Shown here: one piece after another, positions 41,834 through 49,670 of the stretch
Numbering within the stretch: the stretch's first letter is position 1
How the letters are laid out: every line of letters starts with the position of its first letter
NCBI RefSeq assembly: GCF_022511585.1
Contig: NZ_JAKWBN010000002.1
Location: 124,001-188,000, forward strand
Length of the DNA stretch: 64,000 bases
Source of the DNA: Shimazuella soli
GTDB taxonomy: Bacteria > Bacillota > Bacilli > Thermoactinomycetales > Thermoactinomycetaceae
Direction of reading: 5' to 3'
Translations under genes and position numbers: made by a program
The notes under the pieces: model-generated
Databases searched by the model: none
The model's input: the letters and a program-made list of their open reading frames with translations, nothing else
What the model was told of the DNA's origin: nothing

Positions 41834-42874
41834 TTATTGTTTTACTGCTACTGGTGTTGGTTTGGATTTGCTGTTGGAAAAGGGCTGCTTAAGAGCTTCT
41901 TTTTGTCCGTTTTCCCACAACTCTTCTATTTTGGCTAATTCTTCAGCAGTGAATGGTGTTTTTTCACTTGCTTCTGCAAACTCCTTTAAATTTGCTTCAC
42001 TCGTAATGTTTGGTAATACCGATTTTATGGCAGAACTAGCAAGAGAATAGAGAATAGCAGCTTGTCCGATTGTGCGGTCTGTTTCTTTGTAAAGAAAGCT
42101 CCAATCGCGAACTGCTTGTACACCTGCTTGCATCCATTTTACAGGTCTATGGTTACGATGGTCTGATTTGTCAAAGTGTTTGTCTGGATCATAAGAACCA
42201 TCGAGCAGTCCAGAAGCATGTGGAACACGTGCAATCAAAGAAGTGCCAGCTTCTTCCGCTGCCTTGATCAAGTCTCTTGCAGGGTCTTGCTCGATTAAGT
42301 TATTGATGATTTGAGCCATATCCATTTTTTGTTTCAAAATGGTAGCAAGACCTTCTTCTCTCCAGCCGATATCTGGACCAAGCGCAACTCCGTAACTTCT
42401 AATTTTTCCTTCTTCTTTCAAGCGTTCCAGCGTTTCCATCACTTCATCACTGATGATAGCTTCCATGCGGGCATTGTGCAGTTGGTATACATCAATAGTC
42501 TCGATATTTAAGCGTTTAAGACTAGCTTCACATGATTTGCGAATGGATTCTTTGTCCCAGTATTGAGGTAGTTCGCTATGTCCACCATGACGATCTCCCC
42601 GCTTTGCATATATGTCATATCCAAATTTAGTGGCGATGACGACTTGATCAAGTAATCCTTCTAGTGCTTCTGCAAGCAAAGTTTCTCCTTTACCTTGTCC
42701 GTATACATCAGCTGTATCAAAAAAAGTTATTCCATAATCTTCATAAGCTGATCTTAGTAATTTTTTTGCTAATGTCTCGTCTTTCACTCCCCACCAAGGT
42801 GTAGCGACAGACCAGACCCCAAAACCAACTTCTGAAACTTTTTTATCTACGTTTTTCATTGAACGATATTTCAT
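41834..42874 (-). CDS. Aldo/keto reductase
   Basis: 346 aa from ATG 42874 with AGGGAGG upstream; the longer frame to 42904 lacks a ribosome site. NADPH-dependent oxidoreductase of the AKR barrel fold: [39 protein letters not shown] (catalytic Asp and Tyr), [10 protein letters not shown] with the Lys, and YQLHNAR with the His. Overall closest to the AKR11/YhdN-like general stress reductases. The specific substrate is unknown. Monocistronic. Confidence 0.88.
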   Translation of the reverse strand: MKYRSMKNVDKKVSEVGFGVWSVATPWWGVKDETLAKKLLRSAYEDYGITFFDTADVYGQGKGETLLAEALEGLLDQVVIATKFGYDIYAKRGDRHGGHSELPQYWDKESIRKSCEASLKRLNIETIDVYQLHNARMEAIISDEVMETLERLKEEGKIRSYGVALGPDIGWREEGLATILKQKMDMAQIINNLIEQDPARDLIKAAEEAGTSLIARVPHASGLLDGSYDPDKHFDKSDHRNHRPVKWMQAGVQAVRDWSFLYKETDRTIGQAAILYSLASSAIKSVLPNITSEANLKEFAEASEKTPFTAEELAKIEELWENGQKEALKQPFSNSKSKPTPVAVKQ

Positions 42875-43102
42875 CAAATATCCTCCCTGTTCTAACAAGA
42901 TCAAGTATGTAATCTAGCATTTCCTTATCAAATTCATTGTATCACATTGCATAGCCTAACACTTTATCATGACCAATAACAAGATGAACTACTCCAATTA
43001 TTTTCCTACATATTAGAAGGTGAAATTTTTCACTATCCCTGATATTATTTTCTTTGTACATTCAAATAAACTTGATATACACAAACAATAGAGGTGAAGT
43101 CG

Positions 43103-43786
43103 GTGGCGAATAAGAAAAAATCCCGAGACATGCAAGGTTTAGTGGTAGGTACCATTCTCGTATTAGTACTAGCACTTGGAGTTTATGGGGTAATCAATCA
43201 ATTTACTGGAAGCAAACAAGAGGCTGCGGACAAAGTGTATCCGATTGATTATAAAGGACAACCTTTCATAGGGAAAGAAAATGCGCCTGTAAAAATTATG
43301 GAATTTGGTGATTTTAAATGTCCTGTCTGTAAACAGTTTCATGATACTATTTTCCCTCGTTTGAAAAAAGATTTTGTAGATACAGGAAAAGTTTCTTTCT
43401 ACTTTACCAATACACAAGTAATTGGTCCGGATTCCTTAACAGCAGGAGAAGCAGGAGAAGCAGTATTTAAACAAAATCCACAAGCTTTTTGGAAATATTA
43501 TGATGCAATTTACAAGCAGCAAGGAAATGAAAATGTAAAGTGGGCAACTCCTGCTTTTCTTGTTGATTTGATTAAAAAGAATATTACAGAAGTAGATGCC
43601 AACAAAGTTTCCGAAGATCTAACAAAGAAAACATTTGAAAAAGAAACACTAGCGGATAATACAAAATATAACAATACCGGAATCAATGGTGTACCATTAA
43701 TTATGGTAAATGGAAAACAGATTCAAAATGGTTTATCATACAGCGAAATTAAAGCAGCGATTGAGAAAGAGTTGCAAGCCAAATGA
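43103..43786 (+). CDS. bdbD: DsbA-like thiol-disulfide oxidoreductase (BdbD type)
   Basis: 227 aa from GTG 43103, 5 nt after AGAGGTGA. A single N-terminal membrane anchor (GLVVGTILVLVLALGVYGV) precedes an extracytoplasmic thioredoxin/DsbA domain. The active site is CPVC in FGDFKCPVCKQFHDTIFPRL, and the cis-Pro loop is NGVPLIMVNG near the end. It introduces disulfides into exported proteins, re-oxidised by the DsbB-like partner encoded next with a 4-nt overlap. Confidence 0.88.
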   Translation: MANKKKSRDMQGLVVGTILVLVLALGVYGVINQFTGSKQEAADKVYPIDYKGQPFIGKENAPVKIMEFGDFKCPVCKQFHDTIFPRLKKDFVDTGKVSFYFTNTQVIGPDSLTAGEAGEAVFKQNPQAFWKYYDAIYKQQGNENVKWATPAFLVDLIKKNITEVDANKVSEDLTKKTFEKETLADNTKYNNTGINGVPLIMVNGKQIQNGLSYSEIKAAIEKELQAK

Positions 43787-44196
43787 GATCATTAGCGGAT
43801 CGTTTTGGCCTGTATTTCGCTTGGTTAGTATCGATTGTAGCTATGGGTGGAAGCCTTTATTTTAGTGAAGTCTTAGGCTTAGTTCCCTGTGTTCTATGCT
43901 GGTATCAACGCATTCTCATGTATCCTTTAGTGATTCTTCTGGGGATTGCCACATATCGACAAGATAAAAAAATATCTACCTATGTGCTACCTTTATCTTT
44001 AATTGGATTGGTTATTTCGGCATATCATATTCTTATTCAAACTTTCCCAAACCTAGCTTCAGAAGCATCTTGTCAAGCTGGTGTTCCTTGTACTGTAGAT
44101 TCTCTTCATCTATTTGGTTTTATTACCATTCCAATGTTGGCAGGCACAGCTTTCCTGTTGATCAGTATTAGTTTTTTGCTTATGCGCAGATCATAA
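43783..44196 (+). CDS. bdbC: DsbB-like disulfide bond formation protein (BdbC type)
   Basis: 137 aa, four membrane helices. The first Cys pair is in LVPCVLCWYQRILMYPLV and the second in SCQAGVPCTVDSLHLFGFITIPMLA, matching BdbC/DsbB topology. It transfers electrons from BdbD to quinones. The start ATGA overlaps the bdbD stop. No competence genes are nearby. Confidence 0.92.
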   Translation: MRSLADRFGLYFAWLVSIVAMGGSLYFSEVLGLVPCVLCWYQRILMYPLVILLGIATYRQDKKISTYVLPLSLIGLVISAYHILIQTFPNLASEASCQAGVPCTVDSLHLFGFITIPMLAGTAFLLISISFLLMRRS

Positions 44197-44292
44197 AATA
44201 GGTCGAGAAAGTGTGTGTATGTCCATTGCGAATCTTCCTTTTGAACATAAGGTATGGATATAGAGAAAGTGTTACAAAAGGAGGATAACGAC

Positions 44293-44457
44293 ATGAGTGG
44301 ATGTGGAGGTTTTGGGTTTTTAGGAACTGGTATCGGAGTTCTTATCGCTATCATTGTCATCATTGTCGTACTAGCGCTCATTTTTGGCTGGTTTAGCTGG
44401 GGCTTTGGTGGCTTGGGTGGCTTTGGGCCTGGCTTTGGTGGTTTTGGATGTTTTTAA
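44293..44457 (+). CDS. Gly-rich small membrane protein (YjcZ-like)
   Basis: 54 aa from ATG 44293, with AAAAGGAGG 8 nt upstream; the longer frame from 44254 has no ribosome site. MSGCGGFGFLGTGIGVLIAI opens one strong membrane helix, and a Gly/Phe-rich tail GFGGLGGFGPGFGGFGCF follows. It is similar in style to the tiny YjcZ-family sporulation membrane proteins, though the glycine tail is longer. Alone, with its own terminator. Confidence 0.65.
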   Translation: MSGCGGFGFLGTGIGVLIAIIVIIVVLALIFGWFSWGFGGLGGFGPGFGGFGCF

Positions 44458-44458
44458 A

Positions 44459-44483
44459 TCCTCCTTTGGAGGGTTTTTTTGTT
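44459..44483 (+). terminator. Terminator of the YjcZ-like gene
   Basis: ATCCTCC and GGAGGGT pair around TTT and are followed by T7. Confidence 0.85.
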
Positions 44484-44653
44484 TTAAAAATATTTTGACC
44501 AACCAAATTTTTTGTAGCATAATGATTGGATATGAAGTAACAATAATCCTCATTGGTTTTAAATACATTAAATTTTTATCTCATCTTTGCGCCGAGAATA
44601 CCCTCATCTTCCACAAGTGGAGGATGAATCGGTGAGTCAGACGAGGGAGGGAT

Positions 44654-44809
44654 TTATCCCTCTCGCAAGTCTGACAACTCTTTGAAATAGTTCTTCAACA
44701 ATCTTTCGATGATCTTGCTTGCATCTGTATTCTCTTTTACTGCTTGCATTTTCAATTGTTGAATAAGCTCACTATCTAAAGTAGTAGTAAATTTTTTTCT
44801 ATCGCCCAC
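44654..44809 (-). CDS. Ribbon-helix-helix-like small protein beside tnpB
   Basis: 51 aa from GTG 44809, with AAGGAGAT 6 nt upstream. KKFTTTLDSELIQQLKMQA followed by a second helix DASKIIERLLKNYFKEL is the pattern of CopG/ribbon-helix-helix DNA-binding proteins. It is divergent from tnpB with 65 bp between starts, so it may repress tnpB. It may also be an antitoxin-like gene carried by the element. Its coordinates overlap the element's left part. Confidence 0.65.
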   Translation of the reverse strand: MGDRKKFTTTLDSELIQQLKMQAVKENTDASKIIERLLKNYFKELSDLREG

Positions 44810-44874
44810 TTAATCATCTCCTTGTTTTAATACGTGTTTACGTATATGATATAAGATAAGGAGGTGAAAAGCAA

Positions 44875-45990
44875 ATGCATAAGGCATTCAAGTTCCGTTT
44901 GTATCCAAACCAAAAGCAAGCCATACTCATTAACAAATCCATTGGTTGTAGTCGATTCACATTTAATCACTTTCTAGCTAAGTGGAATGAACAGTATGAA
45001 CAGACAGGAAAAGGATTGACTTACAATACTTGTGCTTCTCTTCTGACTCAGTTGAAAAAAGAATTAGAATGGCTGAAAGAAGTGGACTCCACCTCTCTTC
45101 AAAACTCACTAAAAAACCTAGCTGATGCCTTCTCTCGCTGTTTCAAAAAGCAAAATGACAAGCCACGATTTAAAAGTTGCAAAAATCACATTCAATCCTA
45201 CACCAGTCAATGTGTAAATCAAAACATCGAAGTAGAAGGCAATCGAATCAAGCTCCCTAAGATTGGTTGGATGAAATTTGCCAAGTCTCGTGAAGTAGAA
45301 GGGCGTATTCTCTCAGCTACAATTCGTCGCAATCCCTCTGGAAAATACTTTGTTTCTGTTCTTTGTGAAAGAAGTACCTGTCCCTACGTTCCAGTAAACA
45401 AAGAAAAAGCGGTCGGGATCGACTTAGGCTTAAAAGATTTCGCTATTTTTTCTAACGGTGAGAAAGAAAACGCACCCAAGTACTTCCGAAAGTATGAAAA
45501 ACAATTAGCTAAAGCACAGAGAATCATGAGCAGACGCACCAAAGGTGGGGCAAATTGGCATAAAGCACGAATCAAAGTCGCTCGAATTCACGAGAAGATA
45601 ACGAATGCTCGTCATGACTTCTTACATAAGCTGTCAACCAAGCTGATTCACGAAAACCAAGTCATCAGCACGGAAGACTTGCAGGTGAAGAACATGGTCA
45701 AGAATCACAATTTGGCTAAATCCATTACCGATGCATCATGGTCAGAGTTCGTTTCCATGCTTGAATACAAATCTAAATGGTATGGAAGAACCCTTGTAAG
45801 AGTTGGAAAGAATTTCCCATCTAGTCAGCGTTGTTCTTGCTGTGGATACAAAAACAAAGAAGTGAAAGAACTCAAATTAAGAGAATGGACATGCCCAGAA
45901 TGCAATGAACACCATGATCGAGATATCAATGCTGCCATTAACATTTTGCAAGAAGGTTTAAGATTAATCGCCGTAGGGACTATGGTTTGA
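44875..45990 (+). CDS. tnpB: RNA-guided nuclease TnpB (IS200/IS605 accessory protein)
   Basis: 371 aa from ATG 44875, with AAGGAGGTG upstream. Opens with [17 protein letters not shown], typical of TnpB. The RuvC catalytic triad is intact: D183 in [11 protein letters not shown]267 in STEDLQV, and D350 in DRDINAA. Zinc-finger cysteines are C320, C323, C340 and C343. TnpB cuts DNA guided by RNA from the element's right end and helps retain the element at its site. No frameshift is seen, so it should be active. Confidence 0.93.
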   Translation: MHKAFKFRLYPNQKQAILINKSIGCSRFTFNHFLAKWNEQYEQTGKGLTYNTCASLLTQLKKELEWLKEVDSTSLQNSLKNLADAFSRCFKKQNDKPRFKSCKNHIQSYTSQCVNQNIEVEGNRIKLPKIGWMKFAKSREVEGRILSATIRRNPSGKYFVSVLCERSTCPYVPVNKEKAVGIDLGLKDFAIFSNGEKENAPKYFRKYEKQLAKAQRIMSRRTKGGANWHKARIKVARIHEKITNARHDFLHKLSTKLIHENQVISTEDLQVKNMVKNHNLAKSITDASWSEFVSMLEYKSKWYGRTLVRVGKNFPSSQRCSCCGYKNKEVKELKLREWTCPECNEHHDRDINAAINILQEGLRLIAVGTMV

Positions 45991-46074
45991 GCTTGGTCAA
46001 TTTTCCTAGGGTGCTAGGAATTACCCAAGAATCCCACATCTCTAAGCGTTAGCGTAGGTGGAGGGAGTGTTCAA
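45991..46074 (+). ncRNA. Predicted omega-RNA 3' scaffold / right end
   Basis: Conserved blocks follow the tnpB stop: AGCTTGGT, stem CCTAG-GGTG-CTAGG, CCCAAGAATCCCAC, and stem around CTCTAAGCGTTAGCGTAGGTGGAG, ending TTCAA. The same blocks occur at 37745-37815 in the deleted copy. The guide would be the host sequence after 46074 (GGGGTAATAAAGG...). The extent into tnpB is not known. Confidence 0.55.
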
Positions 46075-46113
46075 GGGGTAATAAAGGAATACAGAAAGGT
46101 AAAGTGGTGTTTT

Positions 46114-47205
46114 ATGTTGCAGACAACAACGACACGGCATTCGTTTGCCACTATGCTACAAGAATTGGTTGATGTTGCTGGTCCTCCAGGTCATGAGCGA
46201 GCTGTGAGACAAGTGATGCAAAAGTGGATAAAACCATGGTCAGATGAGATAATAACTGATCGACTAGGCAGCTTGATTGCTCGAAAAGGATTATCGGGTC
46301 CAAAGGTAATGCTGGCGGCTCATCTGGATGAAATCGGTTTCATGGTGACAAGAATTACAGAGGAAGGTTATCTTCGGTTTCAAACATTAGGAGGATGGTG
46401 GAGTCAAGTACTGCCAGCCCAACGTGTTGAGGTGCATTCACGAAAAGGTAAATTTTTAGGGATTATAGGCTCCAAACCTCCTCACCTTATGCCGCCAGAC
46501 GAGCGAAAAAAAGGGATAAACATAGATGATTTATTTATTGATTTAGGTTTAGAGTCACTTGAGGAAGTGGAAGCATTAGGTATTCGGCCTGGAGATACTG
46601 TTATTCCTTATTCTCCTTATACGCAAATGAGCAACCCGAATCGTGCAGTTGGGAAAGCCATGGATAATCGTATTGGCTGTGCTGTTGTAACGGAGGTACT
46701 ATATCGTTTATCCCAAGGAGTACGTCATCCCAATCAAGTATTTGCTGTGGGAACGGTAATGGAAGAAGTAGGTCGGAGAGGAGCTAAAACTGCTACAGCA
46801 GTTGTAAAGCCAGATGTAGCTTTTGCGATTGATGTAGGAATTGCTACAGATACACCAAAGATTGGTTTTACGCCAACTTCTCTTCATCTTGGAAAAGGTC
46901 CCGTACTCGCTCTTTATGATGCTGGGCATATCGCTCATCAACCTTTATTACAATTGGTACGAGAAGTAGCTGAGGAAGAAGGAATACCTTACCAATATGA
47001 GGTTGTTACGCGTGGCGGTACAGATGCTAGTCATATACATGTGCATCATCACGGTGTGCCAACTCTCACTTTGGGAGTGCCTTCTCGCTATATTCATAGC
47101 CATACCTCTATTATCGATCAACGAGATGTTGATCATTTGGTTAATTGGCTATTAGCATTGACAATGCGACTCGATCGCCGAACGATTGAAAAACTAACGA
47201 GGTAA
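46114..47205 (+). CDS. M42-family metallo-aminopeptidase
   Basis: 363 aa. A co-catalytic zinc peptidase/deblocking aminopeptidase or cellulase-like family member. Metal ligands are apparent in AAHLDEIGFMV (His), KAMDNRIGCAV (Asp), GTVMEEVGRRG (catalytic Glu and ligand) and FAIDVGIATD (Asp); the last His lies in SRYIHSHTS. The length is normal. AAAGTGGTG precedes the ATG at 46114. The gene starts 40 nt after the tnpB element, which may have inserted just in front of it. Confidence 0.9.
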   Translation: MLQTTTTRHSFATMLQELVDVAGPPGHERAVRQVMQKWIKPWSDEIITDRLGSLIARKGLSGPKVMLAAHLDEIGFMVTRITEEGYLRFQTLGGWWSQVLPAQRVEVHSRKGKFLGIIGSKPPHLMPPDERKKGINIDDLFIDLGLESLEEVEALGIRPGDTVIPYSPYTQMSNPNRAVGKAMDNRIGCAVVTEVLYRLSQGVRHPNQVFAVGTVMEEVGRRGAKTATAVVKPDVAFAIDVGIATDTPKIGFTPTSLHLGKGPVLALYDAGHIAHQPLLQLVREVAEEEGIPYQYEVVTRGGTDASHIHVHHHGVPTLTLGVPSRYIHSHTSIIDQRDVDHLVNWLLALTMRLDRRTIEKLTR

Positions 47206-47207
47206 AA

Positions 47208-47236
47208 ATAAAAGCCACCATCGGTGGCCTTTATTT
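47208..47236. terminator. Bidirectional terminator between M42 gene and sspI
   Basis: AAAAGCCACC and GGTGGCCTTT pair around ATC, flanked by A- and T-rich tracts on both sides. Confidence 0.8.
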
Positions 47237-47440
47237 TTGTATTTTATTATGCAATGTCTGAATCATGTGTTGTTGTTCCGACGGATCGCTATTTTTCCAA
47301 ATTACTTCAAACAACACCCCAAGACCAGGAAGGAGCTTTTCTTCACCTTGGGTAATCGAATCTTCGATTAAGCCAGTCAGTTCGCTGTTATCCATATGTT
47401 GAATATTTTGGATAACTGCGCCCCGTATGTTAAAATTCAT
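47231..47440 (-). CDS. sspI: Small acid-soluble spore protein SspI
   Basis: 69 aa. MNFNIRGAVIQNIQ ... GEEKLLPGLGVLFEVIW matches SspI, a minor SASP made in the forespore, with the conserved motif and length. The location next to trmH/ysgA and pheST is the same as in Bacillus subtilis. AGGTGATA precedes the ATG. Expected sigma-G-dependent expression; the promoter was not assigned. Confidence 0.93.
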   Translation of the reverse strand: MNFNIRGAVIQNIQHMDNSELTGLIEDSITQGEEKLLPGLGVLFEVIWKNSDPSEQQHMIQTLHNKIQK

Positions 47441-47487
47441 GTACTATCACCTCATAGATCTCCTATGTGAATGAAGGAGAATTTTTC

Positions 47488-48297
47488 ATGTACTTTTCCA
47501 TAACTTCTCCCCAAAACCAACAATTTAAACGTTGGAAAAAATTACTGTCCAAAAAAGGCCGCCAAACAGAGGGAGCTTATTTAGCAGAAGGTGTCCATTT
47601 ATTACAAGAAGCCTTGACAGCAAAAGGGGAAATTAGGTCCATTATCATTAGGGAAGGATTTGTAGACTCAGAAAAATGGATAGAAGCAAATCAAGCCCAT
47701 ACACCTGTTTATCAATTAAGTGCACCTATTTTTTCAAAATTGATTGATACAGAGTCACCACAAGGTGTCTTAACTGAAGTCACTATACCTCATTGGGATA
47801 TCGAAACACAGCTAAAGGAAAGTAACTTAATACTTTTGCTAGATGAAATACAAGATCCAGGTAACCTCGGCACAATCTTGCGAACCGCATCCGCCACTGG
47901 AGTTGATCTTGTAGTGTTGGGAAAAGGAACCGTTGATCCATACAATAGCAAGGTAATTCGTTCGACGATGGGGGCTGTTTTTCATTTACCCATTTTAGAG
48001 GCAGATTTACTGGAAGTGATTCCCATGTTAAGGCAGAAGAATATAACAGTAGTAGGAACTTCCCCTCATAATGGTGTATATTCTTTTGATTATCTGTTTC
48101 CGACTAGAGTGGCGATTGTTCTAGGAAATGAGGGAAGAGGAATACAAGAAGCTGTTTTACAGCAGATCGATCAAGCTTTGATGGTTCCTATGGTAGGAAG
48201 AGCGGAGTCCTATAATGTATCCATCACAGCAGGGATACTTCTGTATGAACAACTTAGGCAGCATCACCACTTAAAAATGAATGAACCAAAGATATGA
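47488..48297 (+). CDS. TrmH/SpoU-family RNA 2'-O-methyltransferase (YsgA type)
   Basis: 269 aa from ATG 47488, with GAAGGAGAA 7 nt upstream; the ATG at 47467 lacks a ribosome site. An N-terminal substrate-binding domain (SPQNQQFKRWKKLLSKKGRQ) is followed by the knotted SPOUT domain with its three motifs: LDEIQDPGNLGTILRTA, IVLGNEGRGIQ and VPMVGRAESYNVSITAGILLYE. Uses S-adenosylmethionine to methylate rRNA or tRNA ribose; the target is not known. Known in Bacillus as ysgA. Confidence 0.92.
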   Translation: MYFSITSPQNQQFKRWKKLLSKKGRQTEGAYLAEGVHLLQEALTAKGEIRSIIIREGFVDSEKWIEANQAHTPVYQLSAPIFSKLIDTESPQGVLTEVTIPHWDIETQLKESNLILLLDEIQDPGNLGTILRTASATGVDLVVLGKGTVDPYNSKVIRSTMGAVFHLPILEADLLEVIPMLRQKNITVVGTSPHNGVYSFDYLFPTRVAIVLGNEGRGIQEAVLQQIDQALMVPMVGRAESYNVSITAGILLYEQLRQHHHLKMNEPKI

Positions 48298-48404
48298 TTT
48301 TAATATTTTCAACAAATCATCAAAGATATCATGAATATTGACTTTAGGAATTGCAAGTTTTTCTCCGATCCGATATAATGGTTGCGATCTTTATTCATTA
48401 TATT

Positions 48405-48640
48405 TTTGGCAATGACAGAGACAGAACACAATGTATCTATTACAGGGAGGAAAAGTCTTGACTGGAAGCTTTTCCATAGCGCTACTTGTGTTATTCACTC
48501 TCGAGCTGCCCCTTGAAACTTCAGTAGGGGGGACCGGCAAGCTGCTGCCGTTATCAGCAAAAAGTGGGGGAGATATTTCTCCTCAACAAGGGTGGTACCG
48601 CGAACTCTCGTCCCTTTGGGATGGGAGATTTTTCTTTTTA
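48405..48640 (+). ncRNA. T-box leader of pheS
   Basis: Stem I begins around GCAATGACAGAGACAGAACA (48408). The T-box core AAGGGTGGTACCGCGAAC lies near 48588-48605 and the terminator CTCTCGTCCC-TTT-GGGATGGGAG with a T run ends at 48638. A TTC triplet in GCTTTTCCATAGC near 48472 is a suitable specifier for tRNA-Phe. Confidence 0.93.
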
Positions 48641-48653
48641 AGGGGAGTGTGCG

Positions 48654-49655
48654 ATGCGTGATCGATTATTAGCACTGCAAGAAGAAGCGTCCAGGGCAAT
48701 TGTTGATGCACAAGATCTGGAAACGCTTAGAGAAGTAAAAGTAAAATACCTTGGAAAAAAAGGTGAAATTACTGGTGTCTTAAGAGGGATGGGAAAGTTA
48801 TCAGCAATGGAACGCCCTCTTATCGGAGCGTTAGCTAATGATGTACGTGCGACTCTCAGTACATTGATTGAAGAAGCCGAAGCAAAACTGGAAGAAGCAA
48901 AATTGGCTGAGAAATTAGCAAATGAAAATGTGGATGTAACGCTTCCTGGTAAGGCTATTACTATTGGATCTTTACATCCAATCAACGCAGTGCTTGAACA
49001 AGTGGAAGATATTTTTATCGGTATGGGTTTCCATATTGCAGAAGGACCTGAAGTAGAAACGGATTATTTCAATTTTGAAATGTTAAATTTGCCAAAGAAT
49101 CATCCAGCTCGTGATATGCAGGATTCTTTTTATATTTCACCTGAAACGCTGCTTCGAACTCATACTTCTGCTGTACAAGTAAGATCGATGATCGATAAAA
49201 AAGGCGAAGTTCCTGTTCGGATTATAAGCGCAGGAAAAGTATACCGTCGGGATGATGATGATTCTACTCACTCCCATCAATTTACACAAATCGAGGGATT
49301 GGTAGTAGACAGTGGTGTTTCCATGAGTGAACTGCATGGTGTGCTTCTCCATCTTATTCACCAATTGTTTGGAGAAGAGACAGAAGTTCGACTGCGTCCA
49401 AGTTATTTCCCATTTACAGAACCTAGTGTTGAAGTAGATATCTTCCATCCTGAAAAAGGTTGGATCGAAATCCTCGGTGCTGGTATGGTACACCCGACTG
49501 TTTTAGAGAAAGCAGGATATGATTCAGAAAAATATACTGGATTCGCTTTTGGTATCGGGGCAGAGCGAATCGCAATTTTAAAATACGATATAGATGATAT
49601 TCGCAATTTTTATCAAAATGATTTGCGTTTTATAAAACAGTTTAAGTCGGTTTAA
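48654..49655 (+). CDS. pheS: Phenylalanyl-tRNA synthetase alpha subunit
   Basis: 333 aa, ATG 48654 after AAGGGGAG. An N-terminal coiled coil (1-100) is followed by the class II catalytic domain: [20 protein letters not shown] (motif 1/2 region), [20 protein letters not shown] (motif 2) and [16 protein letters not shown] (motif 3). Slightly shorter than the B. subtilis protein but complete. Forms the alpha2-beta2 enzyme with pheT 15 nt downstream. Confidence 0.96.
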   Translation: MRDRLLALQEEASRAIVDAQDLETLREVKVKYLGKKGEITGVLRGMGKLSAMERPLIGALANDVRATLSTLIEEAEAKLEEAKLAEKLANENVDVTLPGKAITIGSLHPINAVLEQVEDIFIGMGFHIAEGPEVETDYFNFEMLNLPKNHPARDMQDSFYISPETLLRTHTSAVQVRSMIDKKGEVPVRIISAGKVYRRDDDDSTHSHQFTQIEGLVVDSGVSMSELHGVLLHLIHQLFGEETEVRLRPSYFPFTEPSVEVDIFHPEKGWIEILGAGMVHPTVLEKAGYDSEKYTGFAFGIGAERIAILKYDIDDIRNFYQNDLRFIKQFKSV

Positions 49656-49670
49656 GAAGGAGGGTAAAAC

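Larger units (their letters stand above)
44600..46074 (+). mobile_element. IS200/IS605-type element with tnpB, no tnpA
   Basis: The element contains tnpB (44875-45990) and a divergent 51-aa gene. The right end follows the tnpB stop: AGCTTGGTCAATT, a hairpin near 46005, CCCAAGAATCCCACATC, and a final segment ending GTGTTCAA at 46074. The left end is estimated near the hairpin ATCTTCCAC-AA-GTGGAGGAT at 44607-44626. No Y1 transposase is present, so movement would need a TnpA in trans. TnpB nucleases use the right-end RNA (omega RNA) as guide. Confidence 0.7.
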
